Part shown: positions 24,187 through 35,075 of the stretch, piece after piece
Layout of the letters: every line of letters starts with the position of its first letter
Position numbering within the stretch: position 1 is the first letter of the stretch
Source of the DNA: Monilinia fructicola
Taxonomy: Eukaryota; Ascomycota; Leotiomycetes; Helotiales; Sclerotiniaceae
Direction of reading: 5' to 3'
Assembly: GCA_008692225.1 (NCBI GenBank)
Contig: VICG01000011.1
Location: 310,001 to 374,000, forward strand
Length of the DNA: 64,000 bases
Notes under the pieces: model-generated
Database searches by the model: none
Told to the model about the DNA's origin: nothing
The model's input: the letters and a program-made list of their open reading frames with translations, nothing else
Position numbers and translations under genes: made by a program

Positions 24187-26282
24187 ATGTCTTCTCAAAG
24201 GAAAGGAAAGGCCAATGCTATCGTAAGACCTTCCCTTGAACATCTCAATCCTATCTAATATTAAATATGGTGATGGCTAATCGTGGTTGCATATGTATAT
24301 AGTATGGGAACGTAGCTCGGAAGGATCATGAAGCCCATGAATACACATACTACCCTATCGCTATTATTGGTGCCGGTGAATCCGGAATTGCTATGGGATG
24401 CCGTCTGAAGGAAGTTCTGGGTTTTGATCAGTTCCGCATATTTGAAAGACAATCTGGAATTGGAGGCACTTGGTGGATTAATCGTTATCCGGGAGTGGCT
24501 TGTGATATGTGAGTGCTTCGATCAATGATATCATATTAAGAATTGGATTCATGCTGACCTTTTCTTGAACAGACCTTCAATTTTATATTCATTCTCATTC
24601 AGTCCAAAGTATGACTGGTCATCCTTTCACCCAGGAGGCGCGGAGATGTTGAAATATCTCCAGACTGTTTGTGAAAAATATGAGATTGTGGATAAGATAC
24701 AAACCAACACCGATGCTAAAGAAGCGCGCTGGCTTGAGTCTGAACAGGTGTGGGAAGTGACATTACAACACTTGATGGTTGGCACCGGAGACTTGAGTGA
24801 ACACGATAGAGCTCTCAAGGCCAAAGAGCAAGGCCATGGCGCTGTATATATCTATGAAGAGAAGATTCGATGCAAAATCTTAATCAGTGCGGTTGGTGGT
24901 TTAGTTCAACCTCAAATTTGGCCCGAAAGTATTCCCGGAAAAGAGAAATTCAAAGGAGCAATTTTTCACTCTGCACGTTGGAGATATGATGTCGATCTCA
25001 AGGACAAGAACGTCGTTGTCATGGGAACAGGTTGCAGTGCAGCACAGTTCGTGCCGAAACTTGTGCCAGAATATGGCGCGAAGTCTGTTACGCAGCTGAT
25101 GCGATCTCCACCGTGGGTTTCACCAAAAACTATCCCACCATTTGGAGAAAGGATTTGGGACAGATGGTCAACGGCACTGAATACCTACGTTCCTGGTTTC
25201 AACAAACTCATACGCAGATCAATGGGCGCAGTCTTTGAATATAATTTCCGATTGTTTCGCCCTGGCACCTTCGGTGAAAAGGAACGTAGGAAGTTGGAAG
25301 CTGAGTGTTTGAACTACATGAAAAGCAAAGTCCCAGAGAAGTACCACGAGATCCTGACACCAAATTACGGAATTGGCTGTAAAAGGATAATTTTCGATGC
25401 AAACTGGTATTCATCTCTGAACGATCCCAAGGTCAACCTGACAACGCTTTCTTTGACAAATATTGGAGAGGATACTGTGACCTTAGGACCTGGTCGCTAC
25501 TATCCACCCGAGGAGAATGTTACAAGCTCTGCTCCAACAAACCAAACTACTATTCCTGCTGATGTTATCGTTCTTGCAAATGGCTTTCAAAACAACCAAG
25601 TGGTTTCATCCATTGAAAATCTATGGTAAGGAAGGGCAACAGTTGCATGATGTATTTGAACAAAGAGGCGGTCCTCAAATGTATACGGGAACCGCGATGG
25701 ATGGGTTCCCGAACTTCTTCGCCTTGATGGGTCCAAACACCTTCACTGGGCATACATCCGTGATTTTAACTACGGAAATTATGGTAATCCAGGCCATTAA
25801 CTTCATCAAGCCTTTTACTCAGCGGCGACTTTACAGAGATAGAAGTGAAGAAAGAGGCCGAGATGAAATGGACTGCTTCAAATCCAGTCTGCCTTGAAGA
25901 AGATGGTGTGGGCAGATAGTCGAACGAACAATTGGTACATACATGAGAATGGCTGGAACTCGAATAGCAATCCGTAAGTCTTCCATCTCTACTTCTGTCC
26001 ATAAGCCTAACTATCTGCAGGTATTCTCAGCTATATTTTCTGTATCGTTGCTCATTTCCAACATGGAAACACTGGAACATTGCATATACACGCAAAGGTC
26101 TGTTAAAGAAATGGACAAAACGAACGCTAGTTCTTTGCTTTTGGACAGCAGTCATCATCGATCTTTATAAGAAAAGAATTCCTGGCAGTGGGTTGAGCAC
26201 AAATCAATTCGTCCGGAGATGGTTCAAGAAAGGCGTTGTATCACTGGTATCTATCCTGATGAAGGTAGAGACAAATCTATAG
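24187..26282 (+). CDS. Baeyer-Villiger-type flavin monooxygenase; three probable homopolymer frame breaks
   Basis: Exons 24187-24222, 24303-24508, 24573-25973 and 26021-26282. The FAD-binding motif is GAGESG (residues 35-40). The Baeyer-Villiger fingerprint FxGxxxHxxxW is Phe207, Gly209, His213 and Trp217. A second dinucleotide motif GTGCSA follows for NADPH. Such enzymes insert oxygen next to a ketone carbonyl; the substrate is unknown. In exon 3 the frame slips three times: at the A run 25589-25592, the T run 25813-25816 and the A run 25880-25882. Each seems one base too long. With the corrections the reading continues through WFHPLKIYGKEGQ, FFALMGPNTFTGH and the conserved C-terminal block to a stop at 26280-26282. 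The corrected CDS is 1902 nt, 633 residues. A real pseudogene with three compensating insertions is possible but less likely. A hydrophobic segment (VLCFWTAVIIDLY) near the C-terminus could attach to membrane. Confidence 0.87.
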
Positions 26283-26784
26283 TAGTAGGCTGTGGATGGG
26301 TACTTTATGATTGTCCCTCTGTCAAGAGAACCAATCGCTTTGATGGACAATGACCGTTGGTAATAAATCCATCATCTCGTATTGTCTGTCCAGTGGATCT
26401 TTGTGATTATAGAAACTGAATGAACATGTCATTTGAATTGAATAAACATCAACAACTCTCTTGATATCAATTTCACTTCAAATTCACTCTAAGATACGGC
26501 ACAATGATCTCATAAGCAAAAGGAAGCGGAAGCACGTTTGATCTTCCGACAATATATCCCAAGATACCGTATCTCATCCTCTTGAATCAAATCTCTAGCG
26601 ACTCAAGGCCTTGATCTAATATTTCCCATAATCCACCTCTCACGTAAAAGCATCCTCAATTTCTCAATATCCAACTCAAAACATCTACTTGTACCAAACG
26701 CAAATACTTGATGACAAAGAGATTTTCACGCACCATTCGAACTTATCTACTTAATAATTTAAAGATAAACATCGACCAGCAATC
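26283..26784. other. intergenic between monooxygenase and first RING locus
   Basis: About 500 bases with the 3' UTR of the monooxygenase and the promoter of the first RING gene. No other feature is seen. Confidence 0.5.
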
Positions 26785-27547
26785 ATGCAGACTCGATCCT
26801 TGCAAGAAGCTTTTGAAAGATTGGAAGGAGCAGAGAGACAAGTGGATGATATGGGTAGACGCCTAGATAATTTGACGAGACATTTGGATGGTTTGATGAG
26901 AATACTTACTATAGTTGATCCGCGACAAGGTTCTCCCCACCACACTCGGCAAGTTGCCCCTAATTCAGGCCTATCCATGACATATCCCGAGCCTGCAAGT
27001 GCCCCTGGAACTGATGGATCTACTTTTCATGATGTTGATCAATCGGAATTTCTTAGCGACCAACCAATGACAACGAGTGTACCTCCCATTTTGGACGCTG
27101 GTTCTGTTGAACAACTCCGGCTAGAGCTGCCAGCCTCGGGATATGACCAAGTTATTGCTATTGAAGAAATGACCGAGTTAGGCACTGCCTTGAGCGAAGA
27201 CAATATTCCTTTCCCTGACTTTGATCATGTCATCTTCAACCAACACCAAAATCACCCATCCGCGAAATGGATCCTGGTACCTCCGAAAGACTGCCATCGA
27301 AGAGCTTCTTTTACCCGTCGATCAACCAATGGGAGAAATTGAACCATGCTTCTGTGGTGGTGTGTATGCAACCGCAACAGCTACGGGAGATTGTCATGCG
27401 CCAGCTAAGATGCCGGTTTGTGGCCACATTTTTGGTCGTTCTTGCATTGCTACTTGGCTTCAGAGCAAGAATTCCTGTCCAATGTGTAGGGATAAGGTTG
27501 TGCTGCCTCGGATTTATAGGAATCAAGAGCCAGATATTAGTGCCTGA
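26785..27547 (+). CDS. RING-like zinc-finger protein, locus 1 of the tandem array; one probable frame break
   Basis: ATG 26785 opens a heptad-like helix (residues 1-42, with DDMGRRLDNLTRHLDGLM) that probably forms a coiled coil. An acidic, disordered middle follows. The starting frame ends at 27342, but the RING domain lies in the next frame and ends at 27547. The A run 27248-27251 is a likely extra base; removing one A gives 762 nt, 253 residues. The RING reads CFC, then MPVCGHIFGRSCIATWL, then SCPMCR. The first ligand pair is C-x-C instead of C-x2-C, and the fifth ligand is Gly. A helix TAIEELLLPV directly precedes the RING, as in the other loci. The expected function is E3 ubiquitin ligase-like, by family only. 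The frame break could also be real decay. Confidence 0.7.
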
Positions 27548-28176
27548 GTAAGGGTCAAACCATGGAGGAAGGCTATATATTGATCTGGGGTTGCACAATG
27601 GGGAGTGGATAAAGGTTGATGGGGAATGGTGGATTGAGAGGGTGGAATATGTTGATTTGGGTTGCATACTCGGGTAATTTAGTATTGGGGTCAAGGAATT
27701 AAGGGGGGTTTTATAATAAAGAAGAGGTGCAGGCTAATTTGTAGCTAGAAAACGGGTGAGTGGGAAGTGTACAATGGAAGGAAATAAGAATGTTAATAAA
27801 AGGTCTGCACCTCTATATTTGTTCCCACTTTTCGAGAGAAATTACTTTCATATTCAATATTCAGAGTAGCTATGAAGATTCCGATTTGATCATATGATTT
27901 AAAATCACCGCTGTTATCAATTAGCTAGGCTTTACGGGAGGTTTGGATAAATCGACACGCTAATGAAAGAGGTATTAAATAGTGTATATTGCATCCGAGT
28001 CATTCAGATGCAGATATAATACAGCCTCATGATCATATGTGTGTAAATGTTAAGTTTGTACCTTGAATAGTTGTGCACATTGCATTGTACTGCAATTTTT
28101 TCGTATTGAAGAGCGACGTACTGGATTTCTGTATGTGGAAACTTGCATATATCATTGCTCAACCAATCAGTAACCC
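27548..28176. other. intergenic within the RING array
   Basis: About 630 bases of 3' UTR and AT-rich spacer. No coding region is supported. Confidence 0.5.
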
Positions 28177-28503
28177 ATGGCCATTGACATGTTGGAGCTT
28201 TCTCAAAGAAACATCCGTTCAAGAACAAATAATACCACCGACTTTGACCTCTGTTTTACATCTAGGTTTCCAATTACTTTTAAAGTCTTCCAGAAATACA
28301 GAATGATTCGAAAGTTCGAGCATCTTATACTGTCAGCTATGCAAAGACTTTGTGATGTATGTGGTCATCCTGCCGAAATAAAATGCATTTTGAGAGGAAA
28401 AAATGAAAAAAATATCGACAGAGAGGTTGATACCCACCAAAAAGATCAAAAAGACACCGAAGAAGCTGTAGAATACAGTGCATCAGCGCCAGATTTTCAT
28501 TAG
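28177..28503 (+). pseudogene. possible relic frame with a CxxC motif
   Basis: A 108-codon frame between RING loci 1 and 2. It contains EHLILSAMQRLCDVCGHPAE followed by a Lys/Asp/Glu-rich tail. The placement of a CxxC after a helix recalls the start of a RING domain, but the later ligands are absent. It may be a decayed copy or a chance frame; support is weak. Confidence 0.25.
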
Positions 28504-28619
28504 ACGGGCAGCTAGGTCACACTCACCGAAGATTGCCGATTGATTCCCCATTTTTACTTCCATTTGTACTTAACAATCACAGCTTTTAAAATCTGGAAGC
28601 TGCACGAGAAGTCACAATC

Positions 28620-29052
28620 ATGCATCCTGATGCGGATTCCACAAGTAATTCCGAGAATAGAATACAATTACCAGCTCCCGCATTTCTTTGTGTATCTTAT
28701 CCAAATTTCCACACCCTTGCAGATGTACAGGCTCACTTGCGAGAAGAAACCCCCGCCGAGTACATGATTAGTCTTTTACAACGAATGTTTGGGTCTTGGT
28801 AGATATTGATGCCGACTTACAAAGAATAGAAGATTAGAGAGATTCTGAAGTCAGTCATAAATGGCTTGGATGACCTGGAACTTAGCTTCTGCGGAGAGCA
28901 ATATACAGAAATAACATCGAAAGTTGGAAGGGGTTCTCGTGAAGCAATGAAGATGATAGACTGTCCACATATATTCGGGAAACATGACATATTGCAATGG
29001 CTAACCGAGCAGCGCTACCCTAATTGCAATGTGTAGGAACCTGGTTGATTAG
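28620..29052 (+). pseudogene. degenerate RING-like locus 2
   Basis: From ATG 28620 one frame runs through two in-frame TAG codons (28800-28802 and 28827-28829) into a recognisable but damaged RING. After KIREILKSV (the pre-RING helix) come FCGEQY and then MKMIDCPHIFGKHDILQWL. The first cysteine is missing and the sixth ligand has become Asp. Near the end a two-base gap after 29027 would explain the frame change from TGC to ATGTGTAGG, which matches the CPMCRN of locus 7. The frame then stops at 29050-29052. Multiple lesions in conserved positions make this a pseudogene. Confidence 0.67.
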
Positions 29053-29841
29053 ACAACTGAGATGCTGGGGGGGAAAGAGAAGAACAAGAGTCGGTCAGGG
29101 TAGCAATCTACGACTATTTGTATCATTTTGTTCAGAACTCGGCATAATTAGAGATTACAGGATGGGAATCGTGGGAGGGGATAGATAGATTATAAGCTGA
29201 ATGCATCCAATTTATAAATAGAAAATATAGAAGACTGAACATGATTCTATGCTGGATTGTTACTCTACGATTACTATCGCGATACTCAAAATAGCTTGTT
29301 TCTTTCCCTCGAATGTGATTTTGACCTTTGTTTCTACGGAATTTGGACAAGCACTGCTACCAAAAGAGAACTGTCTAGATTTCTTGGCATTACCAGTACT
29401 CGCGTTCTCTCATGTCCCCTTCACAAATGACGGCCAATTGAGATCGACGGAGAGCTACTGTTTAGGTTATCATGAGAGGAAAACAGAGACTCGTGGAATA
29501 CCTGGTACGGCAATGAATGTGAAATAAATGTACGGACCATACAAATACACACTTGTGTATAGTTGCATGGCTAGTGCTCGATCGAAGAGCTTCCAGTACA
29601 GTACATAGCGCTAGCTTCTATATTGTTCACATCCTTTTATCATATGAGAGCTGAAATCCTCGGCCAGAAAACATCTTCCTCCTTTCCTCTACAGATTAAT
29701 ATTGACAACAAGTTTTAGACCACTTCCATTATCTGGCCTTGACTTACTGAAGATAAATTCTAATCTTTAGATACGTCGATAACATTTCAAAATTACTATC
29801 ATCAACTGTCTTACCCAACACTGACGAAGACCTTTTTCATA
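29053..29841. other. intergenic within the RING array
   Basis: About 790 bases between loci 2 and 3. A 92-codon frame at 29249-29527 has no motif and is probably chance. The promoter of locus 3 lies at the right end. Confidence 0.45.
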
Positions 29842-31836
29842 ATGCCTCGAATTATGAATCGCCTTCGCAACCTTGCTCGTGCCATTAAAGGTGCTTGCCA
29901 TATCTACAAAAAGAACCGTCAAGAGGACAAGCAACAAGGAGACTACCTCCATGAAGATACCCCCCCGAGATATTCTGAGATATTTGATCTAAATGAGCAA
30001 CATCAATCATCACAGGATTCAGCTGAGCAACAATCTGGTGCAGAATTTCCCCATATCAACGAACATCATATTCCAATTGTCACTAGGGTTTTTTCTACGT
30101 CCCCAAGAGTTCGCATTCCAATTCAATCGGCCTCGGTTGAATCGCAGGAAACTACCCCACTCCAACCAACTCTGAAGCACCCCAGGGGTAACATCGATGA
30201 TCAAGCTGATCTCTTACTACCAAGAATTGTCAGTATTCTAGAGCCACGACCCTCGAGATCAAGTGTTCCTTCTACTGTTCTGTCTTCTTCATCGCGTCGA
30301 CGTGTTGTGACTGATACTGAGTCCAACCCACAACCACGAGTGCCCATACATCCGACGCAGCGCGCATTTAGATCAAGTATCCTGGTCACTAATAGACCAG
30401 CTTTGTCACAGCCAAAAGCTATAAGTACTACACAAGCCTCCTTGGCTTCAGCCATCCCAGTTATTGGATCTACTTCGAGGCATTCAAGAATTGTTAATGC
30501 TCCCCGAACATCATATCCACGTTCAAGAGCATCTACTGTTGAACAGCAGCCTGCATTGCAACAAACTCCTACTATTACCCAACGCCAATCTGAGGTGGTA
30601 GACTCGGAACTGTCAATTCACCACCTACACCCTACTTTTAGACCACATGCCCCTCCAGCTGTTCGATCTACTCGGAGAGCAACACACCCTTTTGAGCCTG
30701 TCTCACTACCAAGACACTCATTTACTCAAAGACATACCGATTTCAACTATGAAAACTCTTCATCAACTAGCCGCCCACGTAACGATGTTAGGGCAAACAT
30801 TGTTGGAACCTCGTCATCAAATGAAGGATCAAGTACGAACGGTCTTACTAGTCCAGTATTAGCACTCAGAAACCGTGTAGTAAGCATGAGAGCACGGGCA
30901 CCAGCTACACACCAAATCGTAGACAGAAGCGCAAGTCACAGACCATCAGCTAGAGGCCAATTCACGCACAACAATAACGGCAATGCAAGCGTTGGACCTA
31001 GAAGCCATAGGACATTCCAGCCTCTGTCTTTACCTCCTCATCCACCCGAGTTTCTCCCGGAACAAAATTTCTATCAGGAGTCTGGAAGAGCCGAAGAAAG
31101 TCCCCATTTTCGTGGTCTCGCTGCTCGTGAATGGGGTCAACCATTGAATATGAGTCCTGATCCAGACCTGAGATTAGAGGCTTATGGATACCCTGCTTCT
31201 AGATCTCACAACACTAGATCTCGCACTGCTGATCCCCGTAACGATGATGATACGGATTATACTACGTATATAAATCATTTTCTAGGTCAGAGAATACGTG
31301 CACAACGAGCTAGCCGAGGTATGACGCGCTCACAAGGTATGTACGATCTTCGTGCTGTCGCTGGTCATCACTCTACAAGAAATGGAAATTCAAGTGAGAA
31401 TTGGCAGCCAAATGCTCCGGCAAACGGTCCGTCTGTTGGCGCTTGGACACACCGCAATGCAGATTCCGCCTACGAAGTGAATAATGACGGTAATCTCACA
31501 TATAGCGAGGGCCATCTCGTAAACCATCGAGGTGAGAGAGTTGATCGTTATGGTCATAGATTGCATAGTGAGGAGTGCGGTGATGAAAGACGAAACGCGA
31601 TCAAAGTCCTTCTCATTAGAGTGTCAGACACTGAGTCTGAAGATACTGAATGTTTCTGCGCAAAACAATATTCTGGACCTGATCACAGAGCTGTCAAGAT
31701 GCCAAATTGTAGCCATATCTTTGGTGATCAATGCATCAGCAAGTGGTTGAGGTGCGAGGATACCTGTCCTTTGTGCAGAGATACGCTCAGACTCCCACCC
31801 AGAGATCAGAAAAAAGTGGTCGGTCAACAAGGATGA
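29842..31836 (+). CDS. RING-like zinc-finger protein, locus 3, 664 residues
   Basis: An uninterrupted single-exon frame from ATG 29842. Residues 1-30 are basic (RIMNRLRNLARAIKG). A PPRY motif (residues 41-44) matches the PPxY ligand of WW domains. Residues 50-590 are Ser/Arg/Pro/Thr-rich and low in hydrophobics, so probably disordered. The helix AIKVLLIRV precedes the C-terminal RING. Ligands seen are Cys604, Cys606, Cys623, His625, Cys631, Cys642 and Cys645. The first pair is C-x-C, and position 628, normally Cys or His, is Gly. There is no signal peptide or membrane helix. By family the protein could recruit an E2 ubiquitin-conjugating enzyme; with an altered first zinc site this is not certain. 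It is the longest member of the array. Confidence 0.8.
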   Translation: MPRIMNRLRNLARAIKGACHIYKKNRQEDKQQGDYLHEDTPPRYSEIFDLNEQHQSSQDSAEQQSGAEFPHINEHHIPIVTRVFSTSPRVRIPIQSASVESQETTPLQPTLKHPRGNIDDQADLLLPRIVSILEPRPSRSSVPSTVLSSSSRRRVVTDTESNPQPRVPIHPTQRAFRSSILVTNRPALSQPKAISTTQASLASAIPVIGSTSRHSRIVNAPRTSYPRSRASTVEQQPALQQTPTITQRQSEVVDSELSIHHLHPTFRPHAPPAVRSTRRATHPFEPVSLPRHSFTQRHTDFNYENSSSTSRPRNDVRANIVGTSSSNEGSSTNGLTSPVLALRNRVVSMRARAPATHQIVDRSASHRPSARGQFTHNNNGNASVGPRSHRTFQPLSLPPHPPEFLPEQNFYQESGRAEESPHFRGLAAREWGQPLNMSPDPDLRLEAYGYPASRSHNTRSRTADPRNDDDTDYTTYINHFLGQRIRAQRASRGMTRSQGMYDLRAVAGHHSTRNGNSSENWQPNAPANGPSVGAWTHRNADSAYEVNNDGNLTYSEGHLVNHRGERVDRYGHRLHSEECGDERRNAIKVLLIRVSDTESEDTECFCAKQYSGPDHRAVKMPNCSHIFGDQCISKWLRCEDTCPLCRDTLRLPPRDQKKVVGQQG

Positions 31837-33505
31837 GATCAAATCGAGAGAAGATATCATGGGGTAGATGAGCGGAGGGAATTTGTGAATGCTTTTAGTA
31901 TTGGTGGAGTTAATTGCGATGTAGCAGGCTTGGGGAAGTTGATTTGCGATTTGCGGAGAAATTGGTTGGGATTCACCATTCACTGAGTGATGGAAGATTG
32001 CCACCGAGAACTCTTTCTGAAAGATCCATGGTTATCGGTGCAAAAGGATTGAGACATTCTGCTCACGCGGCAACGTTCTCTATATTTCTTTTTTTCCTTT
32101 GGTTCGCATTTTGTTTTTGTTTTTGATCGCTTATGTTTCAGGGAGGTGTACTACGGGGTTTGGTACTAGCATTTTCAACACCACCAGAACATTGGGAACA
32201 ATTCTGGGCAGTGTTTTTTACTCGTTCCTTTTAATATTGTATTAGGTGCAGCTTCTACTGACGGAACCGAGGATTTAATTAGATAGGCATAATACAATAC
32301 ACCTCCCCTCTATAAATGAGCTCTTACTGCGTGTGAAAGGGAAATAACTAGTGACTATTATTCAGTATTGTAGATATCTCTAGACCTTCATTTTGGTTAT
32401 TTTGACTAAAACTCTTTATTTTCGTTCTATAAGAGATACATCGGGATATGTAAAACACATGCTTCGGGCTACTCAAGATACCCTGGATTACTCATCACTG
32501 TGACAATAGCTAGGTTAATAGTAAGGCTATGTATATCTCGATAGCATGCCTAGACGAATGGCTTGAATGAAACACCAACAATAAGATGTTGCACAAATGA
32601 AATTCGAAACTACAATTCAAATTGTTGAAAAAGAAATGTTGATCTGACAAGCATACTAGGTATTGATTGATTGTATGAAAAGATCTAATTTTAAGAAAGT
32701 GAATGTTGAAGTTTATCTATATTGATATTGCATGACTGCGGAATAAACTACAATGGGGATTCCTCTTAGAAGTCCTCTCTCCTATTACATTACTAGTAGA
32801 TCCATGGATATGTTAGAACATCCATAAGAAAGTCAGTCCTATTACAACAAGTCCATCTATTTTGAGCCATAATTCATACCGAGGTTTCCTCTTCCCTTGA
32901 ATCTACATGTCTTGGGTGATAACCAGACCCAAAAAGGCTGATATTCTCCATTTACATTATTCATATTCCATATCTACTTACCCAGACAGAATCCTGTCAC
33001 TTCATCCCAATCTGCATGAATAGCATTTGCTGTATAAGTCACTTGATATAAAAGAATGTTGAATGCACAAGTCAACTCCGAACTTTCCCTTCAAATTATA
33101 CAGTCGAAAATTAGCTCAATACTCGAGATTGCAGTATATACTATTTCCTCCAGTATCAAATATTGCCGGGATGATTTATTATTGCTATACTAGATTAGAG
33201 ATACTTGATTGCTTATAGAATGACTCCCACCACCCAGACTCCGTTCTTACAACAAACTCTTATAAGAGTTTGAGGATCAAAATCGACCACTTTGCACAGC
33301 AATTAAATATTTAGCAGACACCACATGCTCCCAGCAGAACTACAAGACTTTCAAGGGATACAACACTTACCAATACCACAACGCTCACATTACATTGTCC
33401 TTCTAACTTCCACTCCACACATTTATATCTTCGGGGCCATGTGGATATAACAGTGAACTAGCCCCAGAACAATTTCTCATTTTCACAGCCCGAAATCTTG
33501 TTGCG
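31837..33505. other. intergenic within the RING array
   Basis: About 1.7 kb of AT-rich spacer between locus 3 and degenerate locus 4. No gene or repeat is recognised. Confidence 0.45.
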
Positions 33506-34270
33506 ATGCCTCCAGGAGAAGTGTTGGTTCAACATGTTGCAGAAGTTCATGTTTTAGAAATTAAGCCCCGAGCTTCATTGGATACTCAGCATGGCTCATT
33601 ATTAATCCCTCCCGGACTTACCGAGGTAGAAGTAACAGATGCGAGAGAGATGATATGAGATTATTCGGCAGCAAGATGGGGTCTTGAGAGAATGAGAGGG
33701 GAGGTTAGGGAGTATTTCGAAGATAGCATGCGTCATCGTAATATATTTCATGAGGTCCTTTAGTTTTGGAGAAATTGGGAAAATAGAAGTAGACGCAGGA
33801 TCGAGGTACCAAGAGAAGAACTGGAGGAAGCAAGAGTGGAGTATATTGCCATAGTTAGCAAGAGGCATAGTGTAGAGACATTGAGAATGAAAGAAAATAC
33901 TCGCAGAAACGCAGCTATTGAGGCCATTGAAGCTAATGATTTGGCTGAAGCTACGGAAGAAGAAACTAACCGCAGACCCGAGTCTACCGCTGAAGCTATT
34001 GATATCACCCTAATTCTCTTACCCATCATTGAAGCACAAACAATGCCGGAACCATCTCCCATCTGTATGGAAAGATATGACACAACTATAGAAGATGGAA
34101 TTATCCACAAAGCTTGTCTGTTGCCAGATTGTAAGCATATGCTTAGACGCCCATGTATCAGTGAATAGCCAAAGGAAGAGGAGAACATGAGTCGTCCAAT
34201 GTCCCGTGCCACGGTGTATCTATACCAGCGTGTAGTAGAGGATGAGCTTATAGAAGATGATAATTCATAG
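33506..34270 (+). pseudogene. degenerate RING-like locus 4
   Basis: A single frame from ATG 33506 to TAG 34268-34270 (255 codons) is interrupted by only three stops: TGA 33656, TAG 33761 and TAG 34166. No frameshift is needed. The middle is rich in Glu and Arg. The pre-RING helix appears as EAIDITLILLPI. The finger reads SPICMERYD, then LLPDCKHMLRRPCISE, and the next codon, Trp in relatives, is TAG. The first cysteine and the last two (RPMSR where relatives have CPMCR) are lost. All three stops could come from CGA, CAG or TGG by a single C-to-T or G-to-A change, as in RIP or ordinary deamination. Confidence 0.72.
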
Positions 34271-35075
34271 TAGGAGATATAGGGATGGACTTTGTATGAG
34301 GGCAAGGATTGGGAGTGACATTCAGTTTGGAACTTTGAGAATCTTTAGTATTTGAAGTGATGGGATTTTTAATGTCGTGAGAATGCAAGTCTATAGAGGA
34401 AATACTCTTTTCCAAATGAAGGATTCAGTATCAGGTAATTGGTTAAGCGAAGTCGATCGGGAGAGAAAATCTATTAGGTAGCTACAGACAATGATTAAAC
34501 CCTTTTCAAAAGCAGAAAATCTCAATTTTAAATCACCCAATAAGTAAAAGTGAATACTGCAAAATACCACATGGGCAAGGCAATATAGTCTCGTTCCTTT
34601 CTTCCCTCATAACTCTTACATATATACTAGGTATCCTTTTGTTACCTCGACTTCAAAATCCAACCCGCCTTCACTTCTTCTCATTTGACTTCCCGAGGTC
34701 CTGGTCAACAGATAATAAAGACTGCCGTATCTTGATTTTCTTATTATGCTACAAGTACGACCATAAGATATCAAATAACAACAATACGGCTCTGCAATCA
34801 AGAAGTAATTATAGATCGCTCCAATATCGGTGGTGCCGTATCTGAAAATCCAGAGGTTATAAGAGTCGCGAGGTAATAATTTACCTACCATATTCTATCT
34901 ATGTTACATCTTACAACTCATTCGAAAATCCAATAAATCTCGGTTACAGATTCAATAATCTTCCATCATAACACTTTAACATCATTTGGCACACCACGCA
35001 ACACAATCAGATTTGACTTATTCGATCCTGAGGAGCACGAATCTTCAACGATACATAAACTCTGCCATCATCGCA
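34271..35075. other. intergenic within the RING array
   Basis: About 800 bases holding the promoter and 5' UTR of locus 5. The word TGCCGTATCT(T/G) occurs twice (near 34723 and 34831). No coding region. Confidence 0.4.
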
